64,000 nt of DNA, taken from Mesorhabditis belari (lineage: Eukaryota > Nematoda > Chromadorea > Rhabditida > Rhabditidae). The stretch lies in the NCBI GenBank assembly GCA_958450365.1, contig CAUEEP010000732.1:496001-560000 (forward strand). Reading direction: 5' to 3'. The notes under the pieces were generated by a model, which did not search any database, was not told the origin of the DNA, and saw only the letters and a program-made list of their open reading frames with translations. The stretch's first letter is position 1; every line of letters begins with the position of its first letter. This document shows positions 44,303 to 56,271 of this stretch, one piece after another. The position numbers and the translations under genes were made by a program.

Positions 44303-44638
44303 TAGTTTCAAAGAGTTACTTGTACCTTGTTATGCTTGTTAAAAAGATAACAAACTGATTGGAAAAACAAGTCTAATTGTAAATAGATAAACTTTTAAAA
44401 CAATAAATAAATTTGTATATTTGATAACGATGTTTTGATATACGCTTTATAAGCCTTATAAGCTTTATAAGGAAATCGGTTCGAAATTTTCCGAAAACGA
44501 GGGAAAAACGTCAGCTTTTCAATTGATAAGCCGATTTTATGCAAAACTTTTCGAAAAGTACTTGTGAAATAGATAAAGATGCTTTTGAATCGATTGAATC
44601 CATTTTATTCAAAACTTTATTCTCATTTCATTCTCAAA

Positions 44639-47281
44639 TCAAATGAGGAATTCCGAACGACCACCGAAACGGCGATGGTGAAACGCCTTGATGCTGAAGC
44701 GACCTGCAATTGAATCTTATTTGACTTTGAAATATCAGAATATTGATCTAGCAAATCTGTTTAATAAGATTAGCTAGCATAGCTGAGCTAGCATAGCATA
44801 GCTAGCATAGCTATGCACAATTTTCCATTCTCTCACTCAACTTACATGCACAGGAGCTATCGTCGTATTGTCGCTGATGTTGAAGATTCGAGGAGCCAAC
44901 GCTTAAACGAATCTAACAGAAATTTCATTGCAAACTTACATGGATAGATTTTGCTTAATATTTTCCATGCCATCCGTAAAGCGAATCCTGTATAGGGTCG
45001 ATAGAGAAAGAATGTCATACATGTTGAAAGAACTGCGTGTTGAGAGAATAGAGCTAATCCAAATGGCATCAGTGCTGGAAATTGTTTCCCAAATCATTAT
45101 CGAAATTGATTTCAAAGCTTTACTTGTTAGCTCTAAGCTTGTACGTAAGCAGTACTGTGCTTACAGTGCACTTACTGACAGCTTACTGACAGCTTACTGA
45201 CAGCTTACTGACAGCTTAGTGACAGCTTACTGACAGCTTACTGGCAGCTTACTGACAGCTTACTGACAGTTTACCGTAGCCAAGTGTAATCAACTCACTT
45301 ATAGAGGCAAAGTTATCCGTATAGAAGATCACCATGCAAGCAAGTAACGGAATCAATATCGTCACTAATGGAATGCAAACCTGAAAGAGAAAGAGATTTC
45401 CGTAAAGAGATTTCCGTAAAGAGATTTCTGTAAAGAGATTTCTGTAAACGATCAACCTGTAATGTCACTTTGGCCACCAATCTTCGATACATGCGAAGAG
45501 TTTTTGGACTAATCGTATCTTTGCGAGATTCGAAAACATGCCAACACGATAAACAAGCAACTAAACTATTGGATTGAGGAGAATGATTTAAAGCCGTATT
45601 TTAAACACACTTTTTAAGCCTTCTTTCATAAATAAAGCATAAAGCCTTCTTTCAATAAATGTTTTATTTCATCAAAAGAGTCCAATATTTCTCTACAAAA
45701 TGTCTTTTGAGAGACTCCACAAAGCTTTTCTTTCGTAGAGTTTATCAACTCCGAAACACAGCTAAAGTGGCAAAGAGTTCGACTCATCGTTTGGACAATT
45801 TCTTTCACATAAACCGCTTTTGGTGTCTACATAAAAAAGGTAGAGCACAATCAATTACATATGTTCCCAAATTTTCAGGAAGATCCCTCCAACCGTTTTC
45901 TCTAGATGACAGTTTATAGATTTTGTGATAAAAGTAGCCTTTTGTTGAGCTGAGGCGCTGTTTGAGTTCTCTTTTAAATGCTATTTTGTAGAGAATTCTT
46001 TAATCTTTCTGATATCAAACGCAAAGTCTGCTAGAAGTCTGTGAGAAAGTCTGCTAGAAGTCTGTGACAAAGTCTGCTAGAACCTTTTGATTTCTTTTGA
46101 ATCTGCTAGAATCTGCTAGAAGTTTTCTTTGATTTTTAACACTATTTCATTCTCCCTAACCCAATATCTCATTGGTATCCTTTTTCGAGCTACATTCAAA
46201 ACATTTCACTCACCCGAAATCCAGCTAACCGCCATCACAATCCATGCACCAATATGTTTCGTCAACCAGGTCGCATTGTCGCGCATCATTGCGTAGAAAA
46301 GTGGATGCCAAATAAAATGCTTCAATTTGGGGTACGACTGAAACTTTTCTTTCTTAAAAACCGATTTCTTTTGCAAACCTGAGCATAAAAAGTTTTCGTT
46401 GCTTGAAGATCTTCAGTCGAATGGATATAAATCAAAAGTATTGAGATGTGAATATACGGTAAAATTTGTAAAAGAGTATAAGTGATAAGTTTGCTTCTAA
46501 AGTAGAAAGAGTTTTTTGTGTTTTAAAATGTTCTCATGCCTACGACTGAGCTTAAAAAAGTGATGATGTGGTAGAATGGTTTGTTGACGAACGATGAACA
46601 TTGTGATCATTAAAGTTATCATATGACCGAAAAGGAGAGCGCCGGCAAACTGAAGAAAGGCTTATGGAAGAAGAAAAGAATTCCTCTATAAATAAGATTT
46701 TCAGAGTTGAATTATTCATGGCTTTTTCTGAATAAAGCAACAGAAAAGCCTCAAGCAACAGAAAAGCCTCAAGCAACAGAAAAGCCTCAAGCAACAGAAA
46801 AAGCCTCAAGCAACAGAAAAGTCTCAAGCAAGAGAAAAGAACCATTTTTTTAATATGATAGCTGTTTGCTTTTCAATAAGCCGTACAAATTGATAAAATG
46901 TTGACACTACACCGGCCAACCATCCCATTGGAAATCCTCCTGGCAAAGGAAATGTCACATATGGCGCTAAGGCAGAGCCGATCATCAAATCCGTTATAAG
47001 TGCTACTGTCTAAAGAAGATTCCATATCGATACAATGTGCTTTCAAACTTGATACACGGTTAGAACTTTCCCGTAAGTTCTCATATTTGGAGGTGAGTGA
47101 AAAGCGACCACGTAGACACCAAAAATATTGAAAGCCGTTGTTAGCACTGAATGATTGATTGATTGCTTGAAATTACATTACGTTACTCACATGTGAAAAT
47201 CTCTAAAGCAACGAACACCCAGGCATTTGTGTCGATGGGAATATCCTCATCCAAATTTACCCAATATATCGCGTTACCCAT
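44639..47281 (-). CDS. Serpentine chemoreceptor, class H (Srh)-type 7TM GPCR
   Basis: Minus-strand receptor with ATG at 47279-47281 (MGNAIYWVNLDEDIPIDTN). Exons then encode FNIFGVYVVAFHSPPNMRT (TM1 end), VALITDLMIGSALAPYVTF with PLPGGFPMGWLAGVVSTFYQ (TM2-3), FAGALLFGHMITLMITMFIV, FIWHPLFYAMMRDN (loop), ISPKTLRMYRRLVAKVTLQ (cytosolic loop before TM6), VCIPLVTILIPLLACMVIFY (TM6), and SQHAVLSTCMTFFLYRPYT (TM7). The PLPGGFPMG motif, the SPKT...Q loop and the TM7 motif fit Srh; the related Sri and Str classes are alternatives. The last two small exons, to TGA at 44639, are less certain. Minisatellites at 45170-45265 and 46738-46830 lie in introns. Confidence 0.78.
45170..45265. repeat. Minisatellite, 11-bp unit GACAGCTTACT
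   Basis: About nine copies in an intron of the Srh-type gene. Confidence 0.9.
46738..46830. repeat. Minisatellite, 18-bp unit AGCAACAGAAAAGCCTCA
   Basis: Five copies in an intron of the Srh-type gene. The unit is in frame with neither exon. Confidence 0.9.
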
Positions 47282-47505
47282 TAGTCAATGTTTAGTCAAT
47301 GAAAGGAGAAATGGTATGTTAAGAGAGTGGGTGGGTCGTAGGGAGAAAAAGCACCTGAGCCTTTGAGCTGATCGATTGTAGTCAGCGAGAAAATGAGCTC
47401 GCATTTAAATGAGAAAAAACAGGTGAATATTTACTCTAGAAGAGTTTGGCTGGCTTGTGTGCTTTAGATCTTTGAACAACACTAAAAGATGTGCATTCTG
47501 TGGTA

Positions 47506-48406
47506 CAGGGTGATCAAAAAGTTTTCGTACAACTTTTTACTCAAGCTTGATTTTTAAAATAACTCAGGAAAGCTTCAACTGATTCAATTAAACTCTTTAA
47601 AATCAAAACCTTAATAAAATGATACTTAAAAGCACTAACAAGGAGCCTATAGCTCAGCTTTTTTTATATCGTTGACCGCACAAGTAGTCGATATATTGGG
47701 TAAACTTGGATGAGGATATTCCCATCGACACAAATGCCTGGGTGTTCGTTGCTTTAGAGATTTTCACATGTGAGTAACGTAATGTAATTTCAATCAATCA
47801 ATCATTCATGCCATGCAGGAGATGCCATGCTGCCAAAATCGTCTTTCTTTTCGATTTTTTTAGTCATTTGTGTAGTTTAGACTAGTCCCAAACAAAAATT
47901 TATAAGCTTTTAATGTTCATCTTTGTGCTAAAAACGTTAGAGAATAATTTTAAAAGGTTATAGGCTAACATTTATAGGCTTATAGGCTAACAGATAGAAA
48001 CTCGCTCGTATCAAATCGCTCGTATTCAGCAGATTTTGATGTTTTTATCGAAAAAGAGCATCTCGGAAAAAGCCCCAGAAAAGCTATTCAATAGCACGTT
48101 TAGTTTATTTTAATTGGAAAGAATTTAAGGTTTAAAATTTGTGTAAATTGTTTACTTTAATCGGTGCTAAGGATCAAAAACATTGAAAGTTAACTAATTT
48201 CGGCAGCGTGTCGTCGACCATTTGTGCGCGACTTACCATATAAAAAAAGCTATGAGCTATGGGCATTAGTGGTTAGCTATTAGTGGTTTTAAGTATAGCT
48301 TTGTTAAGGTTTTTATCTTTAAAAAGTTTAGTTGAATAGCTTTCTTCAGTCATTTTAAAATCAAATTTTAGTCAAAAGTTGGACGGGGAACTTTTGAATC
48401 ACCCTG
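47506..48406. mobile_element. 901-bp TIR element carrying a copy of Srh exon 1
   Basis: Ends CAGGGTGATCAAAAAGTT and AACTTTTGAATCACCCTG, flanked by TA (47504-47505, 48407-48408). Long sub-terminal inverted arms share AGCTTTTTTTATAT and its complement. Nested inside at 47689-47808 is a near-identical, opposite-strand copy of exon 1 plus almost all of intron 1 of the Srh gene just to the left. No transposase frame is seen. Confidence 0.85.
47689..47808 (+). pseudogene. Captured copy of Srh exon 1 and intron 1
   Basis: Copies the Srh gene from just after its first ten coding bases, through the GTGAGT donor, to just before the intron 1 acceptor. The start codon is lost but the frame (YWVNLDEDIPIDTNAWVF) is intact. 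Only about two differences from the parent are visible. Confidence 0.88.
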
Positions 48407-48408
48407 TA

Positions 48409-49391
48409 TTGTACGCATTTTTACAGGAAATTGCCATTAATCTCTTTCTAGATTAGTCGATGTCGATGTCGTTTAATCCGCATTAGTTTTAGGATATAAT
48501 TTTGAAGTAAACATATCGATAAGTTGTACCCATTTTTGTTTTGTTTTTGTTTTTGTTTTTTTTTGTTCTCCACTATTTACCCCAAAACACCTTGTCCAAC
48601 TGAATTGTAGACTTTTCTCAATAACAAGATGTTTTTGTAAGACTTTCTTCAGTTTTTAATTAAAAACATGTTTCTATCAACTATTTTATCACTATCAATT
48701 TACAAACAAATACATAAAGAAACAATAAAAAAAACTAGCGATTACAATAGCTAACATCTGCCATTATATAGAAACAATGAGTTGCTAACACCGATAATTG
48801 ACCCAAAAAAAAGAATCCAAGGCTTATGAACTAGACAAAATAACTAGAATATATAAAAGACTATACCTTATTTTTGGATTTTGGATTTTTTGGATGTACA
48901 AGTTTGAAAAGGGAAGAGGAGTTGACTCATTGTCAAGAGAGGCTTCAAGCCAACAAAACGGGGGCACGAAATGAAATCACTATTATAAAGTAGGCACAAA
49001 AAAAGGATAAGGGTAAAGGAAAACAATGGACTCTTTGTACTTTAAGCAATCAGAGTCAATCTTTACTTTAGACTCTCCCAAGCGCACACTGTCTGGCATA
49101 CCGGATCGAAATACGGTTATACGTTTGCTAGAGCGAAAAGTACAGACTTGGTTTGTGTTTGCTTTTTTTGAAGTTGTTATCGCCTTTAGACTTTAGTCTA
49201 CAGAGTCCATTGTATTTTAAGGCAATTCTTTAGACACAAGCTTGACAAATTTACATTTTAACGTAATAAACATAAGAGGCTTGTGTACATCATATGAACA
49301 AAGACGAATAAACGTAGTTACCAATGTAAAATCTTCAAGGTAGACCGGAGAGGATCGCGTTGGCATCTAGCTAAATTCTTTCACTTTCTTT
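48409..49391. other. Intergenic region downstream of dcp-2
   Basis: AT-rich, about 980 bp. It must include the dcp-2 3' UTR at its right end. No gene, RNA or repeat recognised. Confidence 0.55.
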
Positions 49392-52300
49392 TCATAACTT
49401 AAAGAAAAATGGTGAGTGCTTACTCGATGATAAGAAAAATGAAAACGTAAGAAAAAAATGAGTGATTTCCTAATTCTTATGCATAAGTATTATTGCAAAT
49501 CGCGTTGCTTACCTTGAAATCTTTCCACGCCTCACAGAGTTGCACATCAATTGGAGCCGACGGTGTTGGATATTGAGAGATTTGTGGCTGACTGTTCAAT
49601 CGATGTCCGAGGAAATGACCAGCATTTGTGTTTGAATGGTGTCCCGAGTTTAGTCCTAAATGTTGGTGATTTTTTTAGATTAAGAAGATGGTTTGTAAAG
49701 AGGTTGGGGTATGATTTAATGCTACTTTTGTTTAATGCTTCAAAAGCTTACCGAACATGCTGCTAGAGGTGGAGGCAGGGGTGAAAAATGAGAAATCGAG
49801 TCGAGGAGGTGAGAAGACGGGAAGAGGAGACCCGACAGCACCAGAGGAGAGTTGAGATGCATGAGAGACACGACGAGATCTCGGTGCACTTCCCACACTC
49901 CCATGTGACACTTGTGCGGCTGCCATCTTAAATTAATTGTTTTATAAAGAGGATTAAAAATTCTTTTTTCGTATTCAGTACCTACTAAATGGTCTTATTA
50001 CCTTTTAAAGCTTCATTTGTACCTTTAAATTTAATTCTATTAGGCTGTCCAGAAAGTCTTTTCGTTCCTTTTCGTACTTCTGTTTAAAACCAAAAAAAAT
50101 GCACCAATTAACCTATGATTTGCTCTAAATAAAAAGTGCTAAAAATTGCTCAATTTCCCATCTTTTTAAGTCAATTTCGATTATCTTTAAAATAAGAAAA
50201 TAACTCTAAAACCTTATGTTTAGGTTTTAAAACTTCCGAAAAGATTTTCTGGTTAGTCAGTCCGAAAAGACAATCTAATAATGTCAGTCAAGAACGAACC
50301 CTTGGCGATTGTTGTTGTGCTTGAACAGAGGCGAGGGCTCTTTGTTGAGCGGCTTGTGCCCGAACCACAGCGGTGAGTGCTTGTTGAAGTTGCTCTTGTT
50401 GGAGTCGATGTTGTTCAGAAGCTTCCTATGAAAATAAATTGTATGAAAGACATTCTATTGCTATAATTAATCAGTATGATTTGCAAAATTGCTTGTTTTT
50501 TTAACCCTTTTCAAAGTTTTCTCACCTTCTCAGCAGCGATGATGGCCGCGGTAAGTGGGATCTCTTGAGCCATCAGAGCAGAGGAAGAACTGAAGAAGAA
50601 AAGGATAGGTTCAAGTTATTAATTTGCTCTTATTCTACAAATAAGATGAAAACCGTTTCATTCTGTCATTTCCCTCACCTGGCCGAGTCTTGTGCATCAT
50701 CTTCATCTTTCCCAATCGTTTCCCCACTGCTGCTCTCCGCTTGGCTGTCCTCATTTGGATCACTTTGTACAACATCTAAAGTTTTTAAAATTTAAAGATA
50801 TTTTTATGGTAACAAACCAGAAGCCAAATCTTTTCCAAGAAGTCTCAACAATTCAGCTTCCATTTCCGAGGCTGTTGTGTGCTGGGAGGTACTCGGGTTG
50901 TTGACCTTAAAAAGTCTTATGTATTGATTATAACACTATTATATTTTGTTTACCTCTTTGCCTTTCTTTGGCTTCGTCTTCTGAACACTTGCGATTTCTT
51001 CTTTTGGAGCCAGGTAGACAGGCGAGCCAAGTTTTGGCTTCAAAGGAATTGGCTGAGCAAGTTGCTTTTGGGATTGCGAAATGTCTAAAAATCGATAATG
51101 TTTGCAGGGATTTGATCAAGTTTTGCCAAAAGACTGCCTCAGATAAGATTCGGTGTGATGTGTTTTATCTGCATCATCTTAAGATGGTGGTACATGCTTC
51201 ACATCACCGGCAGTGGCGGGGGTCGAACCCGGGTTGTGTGAGCGGCGGCGTAGGCTGCTACCCATTATACCAAAGGCTCACTTGAGGGGGGCGTCGAGAA
51301 AAAGTGCATGAAGGCGCTGCCACTCAATCCTTTCGGCTCATTGCCCACAGGTCTGAAAGAATACAGTAAACATTTGATACAATGGATATTTTGGAAATCT
51401 AAAACAATCCAAATCCTAGTGTGACTATTCATAGCTGTTAGTGTTAATAGTTCATTTCTAGTTGAAACCAAATTCTTTAAAACGAGTTTTTTTTCTATTA
51501 TAGTGATTCAATACTTCTCGCATGGACAATCTAGGACAATCAAGACATGGAATACCTGAAAAGAGCATCAGCAGGCAACATTTTCCGAGATTCCTCTGAA
51601 AGTGAGGCTCGTGGAGTGGAAGTTGTGGGAGAAAGCTCTGGATTGGTCATCAGTTCCATTGCCGATGTAATTTTCTCACTGACCGCTAAAAGAAAATATT
51701 TGTTTTATTTTGTTAACTATAGTTTTTTTTGTCTTTTGTATCTCGTTTAGAAGTATTTTACTTTTTGGCACAACTGGGGTGAAGGCACTTTGACGATCTT
51801 TCGATCGGAGAGCTGACACTTTCCCTTGTGGTCCTTTGGGTCCCTGAAAATTTGGTTTGTTATTGTTAAAATTATTAATTATGACTTATTCATTTACATT
51901 TTAATCTAGTTGAAAGCTTTGAAAGCTTTAAACTGACCTTTGAAGCAACTTTTGCTCTTCGATTCTGCTCTCTTTTGATCCAAGCTTGTAGATCGGTGAC
52001 AAATGGATAAACAGTGTAGAATCGATTCGTGTTTCCCTTTTGAACATTGTCATATTTGTCCGTTGGAAGATCCCAAACTTTGAACCATTGAATTTTTCTA
52101 AATTTTGTTGATTAGTTCCAAGTTTTCTCACTTAATGATACCGGATTTCCTTTCTTGTAGTCGGAGCAAAGTCGAAATCGATTGGAACATCGGGAACAAT
52201 GTAGAGGCGGACCATTGTATCGCCCAAAAATTTCTGAAAGATCAATTTTAACAAAGGTTAGCCAAAAATAGCTTTATTATTTTGTTTTCTTTTAATTATT

Positions 52301-54292
52301 CCCTGTACCTGAAGCTTGGCTTCTCCTCCATTCGAGCGATCCATTCCAAAATCGTAACCCGTCTCTTCATAGACTTCACGAATCGCACAGTTTCTTGGGT
52401 GCTCTTTCTCATTGACCTAAATATCGCTTTTTAACTTTGATCTTACAAATTGATATACTTTCTATTACTTCACTTACTTTTCCCTTTGGGAATCCCCAGC
52501 TGTTCTTCGAGTAGTAGCCTAAATAATAATGTAATGGTAACACTTGTTTGAACAATTTCCAATTCAAATTTTGTAAATCTTTATAAATGCAAATTTTGTT
52601 AATTTCTAATACTCTTGTTCTTGTTGAATAAATCCTAACACCAATCTTTCGAACCTAAGGAAACTGAAAATGAATAAAATACCTTGTACGAGGAGAACGT
52701 GGTTCAACGATGAGTCAAGAAGAATCGCTCCGTATGTGGGCACATTTGACTTGTAGAGGCGCCAGTTGTCGACCACCTGAAAAACTATTAAATGTCAACA
52801 CTACTGTGTAAAGCTATCACCTTGTCGACATCCTTGACCGAATTTTTGAGGAAATCACAGTTGCCGAACATTTGTCTGAAAGCTTTGTTGTAAAGTTTAG
52901 CTCGTTTTTCATTTACCTTGTGAAATCTCGCATTCCAACTTCATGGCAATCCGCTCGCTCCTTGCAATGAAAATCGAGATACATCCACAGGGCCAACTCG
53001 ATTTGGAAACAAACACGCACTTCATCGCGTTGCTGAAAAGTTAATCTTTGATCTGATTATAACGCTATTATATTTTGCTGAATATTCTGATTACAACGCT
53101 ATTATTAGTAAACTAATGTATAGATCTTATTGTTAAAGTATACGTATAAGATCTACTTTTGCTCTGGTAGTCTAGCTTTAAAGTTTTTTTACCTCATCTT
53201 CGGGAATATTCAGCAAAAATCGAAAGCACAAATCATCGAGAATAGCCTGAGGGAGTTTGAAGCCGGGATGGTTCTGAAAAATTTGAATATTTGAAAAATT
53301 AGTCATTTCCTTCACCGATGATTGTATGCGGACTCGCTGCTGTTGCTGTTGTTGTTTGGTTCTCTCAAAAGTGAGTGGGGTTTCCGAATCGAAAAATGGC
53401 TGGAAATCATCTTGGGGAAAAGACTAAAAGAATTTGTTTTTGGCATAAGTGTTTTTGGCATTTTTTGCAAAAGCTTCAATTGACTTACCATTGTATTGTC
53501 GTCTTTTTTGCACATACGTTGAGCGACAGATGTGGCTTTCGGCGGAGATGACTTGTTTGGGAAATCTTGAGCTTTCGAAGTAGAAGGCTGAAATTTGATT
53601 ATTGGTTTCTAGATTCAGTTTAATACGCTTACCATCTTGGATGACTCAAAGATGAGGGTTCTCCGCGTTTTGCCTTGTTGGCCTTGTTGACTCGTGGAAG
53701 TCGAGGCTGCTGGGGATTTTTGAGAGCTTTTTCCAGGTTGATTGTTCTTTTTCTAAAAACAATTCAATCCAAAATTAATTGGGGGTTTTAGTTGTGCTAT
53801 CAGTTCACTTGACAAACCAAAAACTTGCTTTTCAAACTTTATGCAGAGTGATTAATAACGCACGTTCATTGTGTTGGTTCGAGGACTTTTGGCGGTCGAT
53901 GGAGTGTCGTCGTGAATGGAGAGTGGAGGGATCATTCCGAGACTTTGAATTGGACCTCCTTGTGCAAGTTGGACGAGTAAGTTGCGCACTTGTGGACTCG
54001 AGACATCGGAGAACTGAAATTATTCGCATGTTACGGATAAAGAGATGAAGTTTAAAAACTTATAGTTAGAGCTAAAAGTTAGTTACAGAATTAGCCTTTC
54101 ATATTGCTAGAACTATCATTACTCTAATGTGGAAAGAAAGTTAGAGGTTACGCAAATTAGTATTTTAAGAGGCAGGCTATTAGTTCAGTTATTTCGTTGT
54201 ATGTAAGGTCAACGTACTTGTTCTTTTGGTGGACTCGCTTCAACGGGTGCTGGCTGACGGCGACGTCGTTTCTGGCTTCCAGTTGGAGACAT
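49392..54292 (-). CDS. dcp-2: mRNA-decapping enzyme Dcp2 (Nudix hydrolase)
   Basis: Catalytic subunit of the decapping complex, which removes the m7G cap during 5'-3' mRNA decay in P-bodies. ATG at 54290-54292 ([20 protein letters not shown]). A low-complexity N-terminus is followed by the Dcp2 regulatory domain ([17 protein letters not shown]), [15 protein letters not shown] and [12 protein letters not shown]. The Nudix domain has a full Nudix box, with [20 protein letters not shown] and VYEETGYD, giving the metal-binding Glu residues. [19 protein letters not shown] and [18 protein letters not shown] (Box B region) follow. The C-terminal half is disordered, rich in Ser, Pro and Gln, with a Q-rich segment near 50300-50430. 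The last exon boundary (DFKL, stop at 49392) is less certain. Intronic insertions are small compared with XDH. Confidence 0.92.
50039..50200. mobile_element. Truncated family D-like mariner MITE in dcp-2 intron
   Basis: Starts ATTAGGCTGTCCAGAAAG and continues with family D landmarks (CTTTTCGTACTTCTGTTTAA and ACCAATTAACCTATGATTTG). The right end is missing. Confidence 0.7.
51208..51284 (-). repeat. tRNA-like sequence in dcp-2 intron
   Basis: Minus strand: TTTGGTATAATGGGTAGCA A-box region and CCCGGGTTCGACCCCCGCC T arm, the best-paired T arm among the tRNA-like copies. The acceptor stem does not pair (GGCAGTG would be needed 5' of CACTGCC), so I treat it as a pseudogene. Confidence 0.55.
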
Positions 54293-55188
54293 TGTCAAGT
54301 AGTTGATGAATTGAATGTAACTGAAAGTTTGTACGTTGGATTGGTGTAATAATACATGTCAGAAGGGGAATAAGCTTAAAAACAATTTAACAATTGGAAA
54401 GTTTAACTTATTACAAACAAAAAAAATGGACATGACAATGAAGATCGGAAAGTAGAAGATGAGCCGATAATTTAAAGTTATAACTGCTTTGGCTCGAGCA
54501 CTCGACTTATAAGCACTTGCGCATCTGGTGCATCTTTAATTGCGTTTAATGCTTAACATTGTTAATTTCTTATAAAAAGTCTCTTGACCGACTCCCCCGC
54601 ACATATAACCTTGCCATTGGGAAGGGTCGCCGGCAATTGCGATTAATCCGGGAACGACCCGTCATTTGGCCTTTCTCGTATTCCATTCCGAAATTGTGTA
54701 ATTTTTTCGAATTTATCACTGTTGTTCAAAAAAGTTTTTGAGTTTAACTTTGCATTTAGGTAGCTAAATGAAAATTTATTTATAGCTTTTATAAGCTTGA
54801 CAATCCTCCTTTATACTTCTTTCAATAACTAAATATTTACTCCTTTTAAAAAGTTTAAATAGCGAAACATCTGCAAAAATGCAGTATTTCATTTTGATTT
54901 TGTCTACCGAGCTTGTTGTTTTGCACAAGCTCCTTGTCCGAATTTCTTTCCAGCATTTGTGTTAAAATGAACTTGATGATAAGATGTTTGTAGATAGATT
55001 TGGTCAAAAGTTTGTTTGGCTTTCATCCTTGAAATCTAAAAACCATCCGACTGGCTAGAACACCACATTTCACTTAAGCCTCATACTTTGTTTGCTTTTA
55101 AACTTTCTTTTATCTTGCTTAACCCTATTTGAATTAATACGGTTGAAATTTAGATATCTTACGCCAGTCAATCCAACAAAGCGCCAAG
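54293..55188. promoter_or_regulatory. Divergent intergenic region between dcp-2 and snr-2
   Basis: The 896 bp between the two start codons must hold the promoters of both genes. A more GC-rich patch at about 54585-54665 (CGACTCCCCCGCACATATAA region) is the only stretch that stands out. No known motif assigned. Confidence 0.5.
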
Positions 55189-56005
55189 ATGGTAAGTAAT
55201 TTCTGTTAGTTTGGTTTAAATTGATTTGTTTTTAGACTATCAGCAAGAATAACAAGATGATGCAACATCTAAACTTTCGGATGCGGATTATTCTTCAAGA
55301 CGGAAGAACATTTGTTGGATATTTTCGAGGTAGAGCTTTGCTTTTAGAAATAAGCTTTTTGATTGACGCTGACTGACTGACTAATCTAATTTGAATGTTT
55401 TAGCTTTCGACAAGCACATGAACATCCTTCTCACCGATTGCGAAGAGTTCCGTCAAATCAAGCCGAAGGCAGGCAAGAAAACCGATGGAGAGGAAAAACG
55501 TATGCTTGGTTGGTCATTTCATTGCAAATTAGTTTGCATAAGATTTAACGTTGTGAAGTTACATTTACTTTTTAGGCCTGGTGCTTTTACGCGGAGAGCA
55601 CATTGTGACTATGACCGTCGATGGACCTCCTCCAAGAGATGAAGAAGGACCCCGTTTGCCAAAAGCTGGAGGATCCGGAGGACCTGGACAAGCAAAACCA
55701 GCGGGACGTGGAATGCCTATGATGCCTCCGATGGCCGGAGGACCAGCTGCAGCTGCCGGACTTCAAGTAAGCTATAGTTAACATACCTTCTACGTAGTCT
55801 TAATATAAAGGATTCTAGTGAAATTACGGCAGAACAGTTTTTAAGCACATTGTAGTTTTAAAATTAAATTCATAAGGAGTCATAATTAAATCTCTTTTGC
55901 AACAACTTTTTATTTTAGGGTGCTGTGAGAGGAGTGGGAGGACCGAGCATGGGAATGATGCAGCCCGGATATGGAGGACCTGGCGCCGGACGTGGAGGCT
56001 ATTAA
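55189..56005 (+). CDS. snr-2: Small nuclear ribonucleoprotein SmB
   Basis: Core Sm-ring protein of spliceosomal U snRNPs. Exons: 55189-55191 (ATG only), 55236-55329, 55404-55499, 55576-55766 and 55919-56005 (TAA). The Sm1 motif is spread over exons 2-3 ([43 protein letters not shown]). Sm2 is [20 protein letters not shown]. The tail is Gly/Pro/Met-rich ([23 protein letters not shown]), with one GRG left from the methylated RG motifs of the family. About 157 residues by exon sum, close to the worm protein. An AATAAA signal lies at about 56160, followed by ola-1 on the same strand. Confidence 0.95.
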
Positions 56006-56271
56006 ATATGAAGTTTTGTCTACACTTACAAGTTTTTTTCCGGCTCTTTTATTCGTACCTATCTGTTGAAATTTTATGTCTCTCTTTCAATTTTTGTAAT
56101 GTCAATGTAATGTTTTTTATTCAAGTTGTGACGTTGTATCTCATTTCTTATTATGGGTCAATAAAAGTTAAGATATAACCAGATTGCTTTAGAAGAAACG
56201 TTGGAGCGCTAGGTATTTTAAAAAAAAACACGTACATATTGTTACTTCTATTATTTGTTTAGTTTCAAAAG
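56006..56271 (+). promoter_or_regulatory. Intercistronic region, probable operon junction
   Basis: Between the snr-2 stop and the ola-1 start are 266 bp. It contains an AATAAA poly(A) signal near 56160 and an acceptor-like TATTTGTTTAG ending at 56262, ten bases before the ola-1 ATG. This is the layout of a nematode operon with SL2-type trans-splicing. Confidence 0.6.

Noticed and set aside
54559..54741. 60-residue open frame between dcp-2 and snr-2
   Set aside because: No homology, no splice context, and it sits in the shared promoter region.
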